Below the pieces are notes generated by a model that did no database searches, had not been told where the DNA came from, and saw only the letters and a list, made by a program, of their open reading frames with translations. Positions 44,533 through 52,541 of a stretch of DNA of 52,541 nt are shown in pieces. The stretch's first letter is position 1. Each line of letters starts with the position of its first letter. The stretch is from an uncultured Clostridia bacterium (GTDB lineage: Bacteria > Bacillota > Clostridia > Lachnospirales > UBA5962), in NCBI GenBank assembly GCA_946481295.1, contig CAMLLW010000009.1, positions 1 to 52,541 on the forward strand, given 5' to 3'. A program made the translations under genes and the position numbers.

Positions 44533-47500
44533 TTATAATTTTTCTACAATTAAGTTAACATCTTCACCATTAATATTCCAATGTTTTTTATATCCTGTAT
44601 CAACATCTTTTTCTTCTATACTAACCGCTAATACATCTGATAATATTTCATCTTTATTATTTTTTATAATATTAGATATTATACTACTATTACTATAATA
44701 AATATTTATTTTATCCATTACTTCAAAATTTGCTTCTTTACGCATAGTTTGTATTTTAGATACTATTTCTCTTACAAATCCTTCTTCTATAAGTTTATCT
44801 GTTAATTTAGTATCTAAAACTACAGTTATTCCTTTATCAGACTGAGTTTCATAACCATCTTTTTTAATAGGTTCTATTAAAATATCTTCTTCTTCTAATA
44901 TAACTTCTTGTCCATCTATATTAAACTTAATACTACCAGAATCTAATTCTTCTTTTAATTTTAAACCATCTTCTTTTGATAAAAATTCAGATATTTTACC
45001 AACTATTTTACCATATTTAGGTCCAACTGTTCTTAATTGTGGTTTAAATTTATATGATGTAAATTCTGAAACATCTTCTTTAAAAATAACTTCTTTTATA
45101 TTTAATTCTTCTTTTATAATTTCAACAAAATTATCATCTAATTTAAAATTACATTTTAAATATAATGTTTGTAATGGTTGACGATTTTTCATATTAGATG
45201 AATTACGTGCTGCTCTACCTAAAACAACTATATCTAATACTCTAGACATATTTTCTTCTAATTCTTTATTTATAAATTCTTTATCAGATTCTGGGAATTT
45301 ACATAAATGAACACTTTCTGGTGCATTACTATCTATTGATACAACTAAATTTTGATATAATTCTTCTGCCATAAATGGTATAAAAGGAGCAGATAATTTA
45401 CTTAATGTTATTAAAACATGATTTAATGTCATATAAGCATTTATCTTATCTTGTTCCATTCCACTTGCCCAAAATCTTTCTCTACTTCTTCTTACATACC
45501 AATTAGATAAATCATCTACAAATTCATCTAAAGCTCTAGCTGGCTCTGTAATTTTATAATTTTCTAAACAATTATCAACATTAATTATTAAAGTATTTAA
45601 TTTTGATAATATCCATCTATCTATTTCTGATAATTTATCCTTTTCTAATTTATATTCCATAGGATTAAAATTATCTATATTTGCATATAAAATATAGAAT
45701 GCATAAGTATTCCATAAAGTACCCATAAATCTTCTTTGATATTCATTTACAGCTTCATCATAAAAACGACTTGGTAACCATGGAGAACTATTTGCATAAA
45801 AATACCATCTTACAGCGTCTGCTCCTTGTTTATTTAAAACTTCCCAAGGATCAATAACATTTCCTTTATGTTTTGACATTTTTTGTCCATTTTTATCTTG
45901 CACATGTCCTAAGACCACAACATTTTCATAAGGAGATTTATCAAATATTAATGTAGATATAGCCATTAATGTATAAAACCAACCTCTTGTTTGATCTACA
46001 GCTTCAGAAATAAAATTTGCAGGAAAATTTTTCTCAAATATTTCTTTATTTTCAAATGGGTAATGCCATTGAGCAAAAGGCATACTTCCTGAATCAAACC
46101 AACAATCTATAACTTCTGAAACTCGTTTCATTTTACCATTACATTTTGGACAATTTAATTCTATATTGTCTATATAAGGTTTATGAAGCTCAATATTTTC
46201 AGGGACATTATCTCCCATTTTTCTTAATTCTTCTATACTTCCTATAGTATGAGTATATCCACATTCACATTGCCAAATTGGAAGAGGTGTTCCCCAATAT
46301 CTTTCTCGGCTTAATCCCCAATCTATTACATTTTCCAGGAAATTACCAAATCTACCTTGTTTAATGTTTTCAGGAAACCAATTTACTGTATTATTATTTT
46401 TAACTAATTTTTCTCTTAAAGATGTCATTTTTATAAACCAAGTATCTCTAGCATAGTAAAGTAAAGGTGTATCACATCTCCAACAGAATGGATAACTATG
46501 CTCATAACTTTCTGATTTATAAAGTTTACCAGTTGATTTTAACTCTTTTAATATAGGAATATCTGCATCTTTTACAAACATTCCAGCCCATGGAGTAACT
46601 TCATCTACAAAATTACCTTGTTCATTTACTAATTGAACAAATGGTAAATCATAATTTTTTCCTATTCTTGAATCATCTTCACCAAATGCAGGAGCACAAT
46701 GAACAATACCTGTACCATCTGTTAAAGTTACATAATCATCACAAGTTACAAACCATGCTTTTTTATCAATGTTATTTACAAAATTAAATATTGGTTCATA
46801 CTCTTTATATTCTAATGTAGAACCTTTAAATGTTTCTAAAATTTCATATTCTTTATCTTCAAATACTTTTTTAACTAAAGCTTCTGCTACTATATAAATT
46901 TCATTTTCTAATTTTACTCTTACATAATCTTCTTTTGCATTTACTACTAATGCAACATTAGAAGGTAATGTCCATGGTGTTGTTGTCCATGCTATAAAAT
47001 ATTCATTATCTTTATCTTTTAACTTAAATTTAGCATATGCTGATTTATCTTTAACATCTTTATATCCTTGTGCAACTTCATGACTAGATAATGCAGTACC
47101 GCATCTTGGACAATATGGAACAACTTTATGACCTTTATATAATAAACCTTTATCCCAAATTTGTTTTAAAGCCCACCATACAGATTCTATATAATTATTA
47201 TCGTATGTTATATATGGGTTGTCCATATCTGCCCAATAACCAACTCTTTTACTTACCTTTTTCCATTGTTCTTCATATGTCCAAACACTTTCTTTACATT
47301 TTTTTATAAATGGTTCAACACCGTAATTCTCTATTTGTGGTTTACCACTTATTCCTAGTTGTTTTTCAATTTCAAGTTCTACAGGTAAACCATGAGTATC
47401 CCATCCTGCTTTTCTTAATACTTTATAACCTTTCATTGTACGGTATCTAGGTATTAAGTCCTTTATAGCTCTTGTTAAAATATGTCCAATATGAGGTTTA

Positions 47501-47655
47501 CCATTAGCTGTCGGAGGACCATCATAAAATGTAAATGTTTTATCATTATCTGCTAATGAAATAGATTTTTCAAAAATATTATTTTCTTCCCAAAATTTTT
47601 GAATTTTAAGTTCTCTTTCTGTAAAATTTAAGTTACTATCAACTTTTTGATACAT
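44533..47655 (-). CDS. ileS: Isoleucyl-tRNA synthetase (type 2)
   Basis: Protein of 1040 residues that charges tRNA-Ile. The HIGH motif appears in PPTANGKPHIGHI (about 46-58) and KMSKS as KMSKHKGN (about 590). The CP1 editing region holds WTTTPWTLPSN and the zinc cysteines CPRCG and CPKCNGK are seen. Length and C-terminal region fit the type 2 (archaeal/eukaryal-like) IleRS, the form usually insensitive to mupirocin; that trait is inference. The start is the ATG at 47655 seven bases after GGAGG; a TTG immediately before is less likely. Expression is controlled by the T-box leader upstream. Confidence 0.96.
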   Translation of the reverse strand: MYQKVDSNLNFTERELKIQKFWEENNIFEKSISLADNDKTFTFYDGPPTANGKPHIGHILTRAIKDLIPRYRTMKGYKVLRKAGWDTHGLPVELEIEKQLGISGKPQIENYGVEPFIKKCKESVWTYEEQWKKVSKRVGYWADMDNPYITYDNNYIESVWWALKQIWDKGLLYKGHKVVPYCPRCGTALSSHEVAQGYKDVKDKSAYAKFKLKDKDNEYFIAWTTTPWTLPSNVALVVNAKEDYVRVKLENEIYIVAEALVKKVFEDKEYEILETFKGSTLEYKEYEPIFNFVNNIDKKAWFVTCDDYVTLTDGTGIVHCAPAFGEDDSRIGKNYDLPFVQLVNEQGNFVDEVTPWAGMFVKDADIPILKELKSTGKLYKSESYEHSYPFCWRCDTPLLYYARDTWFIKMTSLREKLVKNNNTVNWFPENIKQGRFGNFLENVIDWGLSRERYWGTPLPIWQCECGYTHTIGSIEELRKMGDNVPENIELHKPYIDNIELNCPKCNGKMKRVSEVIDCWFDSGSMPFAQWHYPFENKEIFEKNFPANFISEAVDQTRGWFYTLMAISTLIFDKSPYENVVVLGHVQDKNGQKMSKHKGNVIDPWEVLNKQGADAVRWYFYANSSPWLPSRFYDEAVNEYQRRFMGTLWNTYAFYILYANIDNFNPMEYKLEKDKLSEIDRWILSKLNTLIINVDNCLENYKITEPARALDEFVDDLSNWYVRRSRERFWASGMEQDKINAYMTLNHVLITLSKLSAPFIPFMAEELYQNLVVSIDSNAPESVHLCKFPESDKEFINKELEENMSRVLDIVVLGRAARNSSNMKNRQPLQTLYLKCNFKLDDNFVEIIKEELNIKEVIFKEDVSEFTSYKFKPQLRTVGPKYGKIVGKISEFLSKEDGLKLKEELDSGSIKFNIDGQEVILEEEDILIEPIKKDGYETQSDKGITVVLDTKLTDKLIEEGFVREIVSKIQTMRKEANFEVMDKINIYYSNSSIISNIIKNNKDEILSDVLAVSIEEKDVDTGYKKHWNINGEDVNLIVEKL

Positions 47656-47677
47656 CAATTAACCTCCTAAAAATAAA

Positions 47678-47895
47678 ATAACCTCTATTCATCTCACAGG
47701 ACGAAAGAGGTTTCCGTGGTACCACCTGACTTAGCTAATTTTAATCTTAAATTAACTCGCTTAAATCCTGTAACGTAGGATTACGTCAGAGCTTACTAAT
47801 TTCAGCTATGCCACTACATGGTGATATTCGCATAAAATAGTTGCTAAGTTCACACCCATCCCTAGCTCTCTTAAAACTAAAATTTATGTTACTTT
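47678..47895 (-). promoter_or_regulatory. T-box leader of ileS (Ile specifier ATC)
   Basis: On the minus strand the canonical T-box AGGTGGTACCACGG lies at 47728-47715. It is followed by a terminator whose arms AACCTCT and AGAGGTT (47712-47706 and 47686-47680) precede a U-rich tract. Upstream, GAATATCACC carries the isoleucine codon ATC in the specifier position and GGATGGGTG matches the conserved distal stem I sequence. Uncharged tRNA-Ile should favour read-through into ileS. Confidence 0.93.
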
Positions 47896-47967
47896 CCATA
47901 TTATCATGTTTTAAATTTATTTATATAATTATACATTTACAATTTAATTTTGTAAAGTTATTAAAAT

Positions 47968-48636
47968 TTAAATATATTTAGGTAAAATAACTTTAGCAAT
48001 ACAACCACCTTCAGGATGATTTTCTAAACTAAAACTTCCATTATGCTCCTCTGCAACTTTATTACAAATAAATATACCTAATCCACTCCCACTAGATTTT
48101 GTTGTAAAAAATTTTTTACAGATATTTTCTTTTGCATATTCATCTAATCCAGGCCCATCATCTTTAATAGTTATAACAATATTTTCATTTACATCCTCAA
48201 AAACTTTTAAATCTATATATCCTTTATAATTTATTGCCTCTAATGCATTTTTTATTATATTATTAAATAATGTTTTTAAACTTTTTTCATCACCTAATAT
48301 GCACAAATCTTTATCTTTAGCTTCTAGAGATAAATTTACTTTTTTATAATATGATATACAATTATTATTTACAATTTCTGATAATATATCTACTATATAA
48401 ATTAGATCTAAATTTGAATTATTTATAGGATTAGCTAAACTTATGAAATCTACCATTATATCATTTACTTTTTCTAATTCATTACGTATCATACTATAAT
48501 TTTTTTTATGAAAAATATTATTATCTTCATTCTCTAAAATATTTATATTTGCTCTTATTAAATTTAAAGGATTTTTAACTTCATGAGCAATTACTGATGC
48601 TATTTCTTCTAATGTTGAATAATCTGTGATATGCAT
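47968..48636 (-). CDS. Short cytoplasmic sensor histidine kinase
   Basis: Protein of 222 residues with only the kinase core. HisKA: EEIASVIAHEVKNPL with phospho-acceptor His18. HATPase_c: N box NNIIKNALEAI (about 126-136), G1 box DDGPGL (about 157-162), and KSSGSGLGIFICNKVAEEHNG (G2, in parts, about 176-196). No membrane segment or sensor domain, similar in form to orphan sporulation kinases. No response regulator is adjacent. It is 27 bp downstream of the MPN-LysM gene on the same strand, which may supply the missing input. It may act on Spo0A or another partner; this is not shown. Confidence 0.88.
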   Translation of the reverse strand: MHITDYSTLEEIASVIAHEVKNPLNLIRANINILENEDNNIFHKKNYSMIRNELEKVNDIMVDFISLANPINNSNLDLIYIVDILSEIVNNNCISYYKKVNLSLEAKDKDLCILGDEKSLKTLFNNIIKNALEAINYKGYIDLKVFEDVNENIVITIKDDGPGLDEYAKENICKKFFTTKSSGSGLGIFICNKVAEEHNGSFSLENHPEGGCIAKVILPKYI

Positions 48637-48663
48637 AAATATCAGCTCCCAAATTATAAATTT

Positions 48664-50085
48664 CTACTTAGGTAATTTTATAACTTTGCCAAATAATATT
48701 TTATCTGGATCTGTAATATTATTTACCTCAAGTATCTTATTTACCATGTCTCTAGAACCATAAAATTTTTCGCTTATTTTATATAAATTATCACCTCTTT
48801 GAACTTTATAAGTATCAGGGATATTTATAGTTTTAGAGGTTTCTACTGATTCTTGCTTATTATGTAATTCTTTATTTTTAGATTCTTCTAAGGAATTATC
48901 TACCTTCTCTTTAGTATTAACATTTTCTGATTCTTTAAGACTTTCTTTTTTATTTTTACCTTCTGTATCTTTATTGTCGTCTTTTTTTGCATCAGCTAAA
49001 ACTTCATTGCCATTTTCCTCTATTAATAAATTACCTTCATCTTTTATATTATTATTTTGAGATGCAAATGTTTGTTTTGTAGTATCTCCTAAAGTTGATA
49101 ATACATCTTGATATGAAGAATTTAATTCTTGTACTTGTTTTTGAACATAACTTAATTCACTTCTACTTCTTAAAAGACTAATACCTAATACAAAGCAAAT
49201 TAAAAACATTATTCCAGTAGTACTAATAAGCATATTTACAACACGCTTATGTTCTTGCTTTGAATTAGCTTCTTCATATTCCTTAATACGTTCTTCTCTA
49301 TTTTGTTTAGTTATTTTCTTTAATCTTTCATCAAAATTATCTCTTCTAAATTTATCTTTATTATCTACAAGACTTTCATAATCTAAATTTTCATCTAACC
49401 CTTCGTCAGATAATTTATAAATTTTTTCTTTATTATTATATTCTGATTTATTTTGTTTAATAACTTCATTTTTTTCTTTTTCTATAGATTTACTTTCAAT
49501 ATGCAAACTTTTTATATCTTCTTCTTGTACTTTTTTTACTATTCTATTTTTTATCATATATTCATGCATTTGAGGATTTTTTTCATAGTAAATAAAATAA
49601 CCTGGATTTTCTCTTAACTTGTCCATTGTTTCATTATAGTAATAAAAGGAATTTAATTTTTCCACAGGATCCATTACAAATAAAACTTGATATGGTTTCC
49701 TGAAATTATCCATATGATAATTTTCATATTTATGGTTTAAAAAAGTACCATAACCAGGTTGAGATTGCATCCAACCTACTATTTCTAAATCATTAAAATG
49801 CAAATTCATTTGTTCAACAATATAATCAAAACTTTTATCAGTAAATTGCATTATATCGTCTTCCATTATACAATATTTCCCTAAAATTGCTCCGCTTATA
49901 AAAATAACAGATTGATTATCTATAGTTAAGTGTTTTCCTACTAAAATCCCCAATTTTTCATCGTAATCCGAAGAATTAGCATATTGCTGTAAATATAGAC
50001 AAACATAATCTTCTACATATATTCTTAATCCACTTTCAATAGTCCCAATTTGTTTTATATTTGTTGGAAAATCAAAATTACCCAT
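48664..50085 (-). CDS. Membrane protein: inactive MPN (JAMM-like) domain, TM segment, LysM
   Basis: Protein of 473 residues. Residues about 15-165 align with the MPN fold: GILVGKH (46-52), then GWMQSQPGYGTFLNHKY (104-120), then YQVLFVMDPV. The JAMM motif HxHx7SxxD keeps its spacing but reads Q107, Q109, N117, Y120, so zinc protease activity should be lost. A charged, partly helical linker (170-280) ends in KQEHKR before one membrane helix (282-305), placing the N-terminus inside. A short coiled coil, a Lys/Glu/Asn-rich stalk (330-420) and a LysM domain (425-472, VQRGDNLYKISEKFYG) follow outside. It is cotranscribed with a histidine kinase. The role is unknown; a wall- or spore-linked scaffold is possible. 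Confidence 0.8.
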   Translation of the reverse strand: MGNFDFPTNIKQIGTIESGLRIYVEDYVCLYLQQYANSSDYDEKLGILVGKHLTIDNQSVIFISGAILGKYCIMEDDIMQFTDKSFDYIVEQMNLHFNDLEIVGWMQSQPGYGTFLNHKYENYHMDNFRKPYQVLFVMDPVEKLNSFYYYNETMDKLRENPGYFIYYEKNPQMHEYMIKNRIVKKVQEEDIKSLHIESKSIEKEKNEVIKQNKSEYNNKEKIYKLSDEGLDENLDYESLVDNKDKFRRDNFDERLKKITKQNREERIKEYEEANSKQEHKRVVNMLISTTGIMFLICFVLGISLLRSRSELSYVQKQVQELNSSYQDVLSTLGDTTKQTFASQNNNIKDEGNLLIEENGNEVLADAKKDDNKDTEGKNKKESLKESENVNTKEKVDNSLEESKNKELHNKQESVETSKTINIPDTYKVQRGDNLYKISEKFYGSRDMVNKILEVNNITDPDKILFGKVIKLPK

Positions 50086-50500
50086 ATCATGTCCCCCTAT
50101 AAAATAATAATTATTATTTTATTAAGAATATCATAAGTAATTTACTTTTTTTGGAAATATATGTCACTAGATAGAAATTTATTTTGCAAAATACTCTTTT
50201 TAAAAACTTAATACAACTTTTATTTACCTAAAATTTTAATAATATTATAAGGTAAAAATGTATACACTGTATATATTTTTTTATACTTTTCAATATTATT
50301 TACCAAATTATTCAATATTGTAGGTATTATTTTTCATTATACTTTAATCATAATAATTTATGTATATTATTTACAATAATATTTTCTTAAATTAAACTAT
50401 AAAATTACTTATATAAAATAAAAATATATTTATTTTGTAATAATAATTTTTATATTATTGGGTATAAATATTATTATTATACTTATTAGGTGTGATATTT
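50086..50500. other. Divergent intergenic region (MPN-LysM gene / yyaC)
   Basis: About 415 bp of AT-rich DNA between divergent genes, so it should hold both promoters. Imperfect inverted repeats (CAATATT...AATATTG around 50301-50327) are present. A TGTAAT-N18-GGGTATAAATA arrangement just before yyaC loosely resembles a sigma-F/G promoter. No other gene is supported. Confidence 0.45.
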
Positions 50501-51052
50501 ATGGAAAGTAATAATTTTTATATTAATAGTTTAGATAAAAATGCATCTATATTACTTGATGAAAATATTTATAATTCTATTAAAAATTTAAAAAAAACAT
50601 TTAATCAAATTATAATTATGTGTATTGGAACAGATAAAATTATAGCAGATTGTTTAGGTCCTTTAGTAGGTCATATATTAGAAAATAAATTCTCTCTAAA
50701 AGAAAATATTTATATTTATGGTACTCTAAAAAATCCAGTACACTCTAGTAATATTCAAGATTATATAAAATTTATAGAAAAAAAACATAACGATTATATT
50801 ATTATAGCAATAGATGCTTCTTTAGGTTCTTTAGATAAAATAGGATATATAAAAACTGGTATAGGCCAAATAAAGCCTGGATCAGGTGTAAATAAAACAT
50901 TACCTTACATTGGTAATATATATATAAAGGGAATTATTCAAGATAAAAATACCCCAAAATCTTTAATAATACAAAGTACAAGTTTATATAATGTAATGTT
51001 AATGGCTGAAAAAATATCAGAAGGATTAATTAAAACTCTTATTAGAATATAA
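50501..51052 (+). CDS. yyaC: YyaC family spore protein (DUF1256)
   Basis: Protein of 183 residues from the ATG at 50501, eight bases after AGGTG; a GTG three codons earlier overlaps that site. The YyaC pattern is clear: IIMCIGTDKIIADCLGPLVGHIL (in parts, about 36-58), YGTLKNPVHSSNI (about 72-84), IIAIDASLGSLDKIGYIKTGIGQIKPGSGVNKTLP (in parts) and IGNIYIKGII. YyaC is a forespore protein related to the spore protease GPR fold; its substrate is unsettled. Alone between a divergent gene and a convergent one. Confidence 0.9.
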   Translation: MESNNFYINSLDKNASILLDENIYNSIKNLKKTFNQIIIMCIGTDKIIADCLGPLVGHILENKFSLKENIYIYGTLKNPVHSSNIQDYIKFIEKKHNDYIIIAIDASLGSLDKIGYIKTGIGQIKPGSGVNKTLPYIGNIYIKGIIQDKNTPKSLIIQSTSLYNVMLMAEKISEGLIKTLIRI

Positions 51053-51059
51053 ATTATAA

Positions 51060-51085
51060 AAAAAGCAGGAAGAATATCCTGCTTT

Positions 51086-51087
<2 letters not shown>
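51060..51087. terminator. Bidirectional terminator between yyaC and GH1 gene
   Basis: AAAAAGCAGGA (51060-51070) pairs with TCCTGCTTTTT (51077-51087), 6-nt loop. The GH1 stop codon begins in the right arm. Confidence 0.85.
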
Positions 51088-52534
<1,447 letters not shown>

Positions 52535-52541
52535 CTACTTT

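Noticed and set aside
48664-50085. Active JAMM protease assignment for the MPN domain
   Set aside because: Both histidines, the serine and the aspartate of the motif are replaced (Q107, Q109, N117, Y120), so an active zinc isopeptidase is not supported.

Overview
The window is a complete stretch of chromosome from a very AT-rich (roughly three quarters A+T), endospore-forming, flagellated anaerobe of the class Clostridia. Support for this comes from a cotJA-cotJB-cotJC spore coat operon, bofA and yyaC sporulation genes, flagellin with a FliS-like chaperone, a HydE-type radical SAM maturase for [FeFe] hydrogenase, an archaeal/eukaryal-type ProRS and a type 2 IleRS, T-box control of ileS, and strong AGGAGG/GGTG-type ribosome binding sites. 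The family or genus cannot be fixed from the sequence alone. No phage, IS element, integrase or CRISPR array is visible.

Layout. 1-3301: a small exported DUF3888-like protein, an Orn/Lys/Arg decarboxylase and the cotJ operon. 3302-5210: proS behind a near-consensus promoter and a leader of about 270 nt that looks like a divergent T-box. 5211-9983: a sigma-D-like promoter followed by a 1109-residue repeat-rich FliK-like protein, flagellin and FliS. 10099-16726: DUF2508 and BofA, a membrane GGDEF protein with a degenerate EAL domain, a ferritin-like protein, an SH3-CAP secreted protein and HydE. 16795-29744 (minus strand): a large nucleoside scavenging locus with a secreted 5'-nucleotidase, a BMP-type ABC importer and cdd, deoC, deoD, deoB and pdp, followed by an alanine/glycine symporter. 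29990-35251: tRNA-Ser, an orphan short prepilin peptidase, the pstSCAB-phoU operon behind four tandem 11-bp Pho-box-like repeats, then tRNA-Phe and tRNA-Lys. 35452-44463: pgi, then a rhamnogalacturonan cluster (PL4 lyase, CE12 acetylesterase, GPH transporter, GH105 hydrolase, TIM-barrel isomerase/epimerase). 44533-52525: ileS with a canonical T-box, a short orphan histidine kinase behind an unusual MPN-TM-LysM protein, yyaC and a GH1 6-phospho-beta-glucosidase.

How the parts work together. The nucleoside locus can remove phosphate from extracellular nucleotides, import nucleosides, split them to free bases and (deoxy)ribose-1-phosphate, and feed the pentose into central metabolism. The pectin genes lack signal peptides, so they look built for imported rhamnogalacturonan oligosaccharides that are deacetylated and cleaved inside the cell. 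The phosphate importer carries its own tandem operator.

The most unusual object is the protein at 48664-50085. Its N-terminal half aligns with the eukaryotic proteasome/signalosome MPN (JAMM) domain, keeps the exact motif spacing, but has lost all four metal/catalytic residues (Q107, Q109, N117, Y120). It is joined through a charged linker and one membrane segment to an outward-facing LysM domain, and a sensorless histidine kinase is encoded 27 bp downstream. It could be an envelope-to-cytoplasm signalling or sporulation scaffold; that function is inference.
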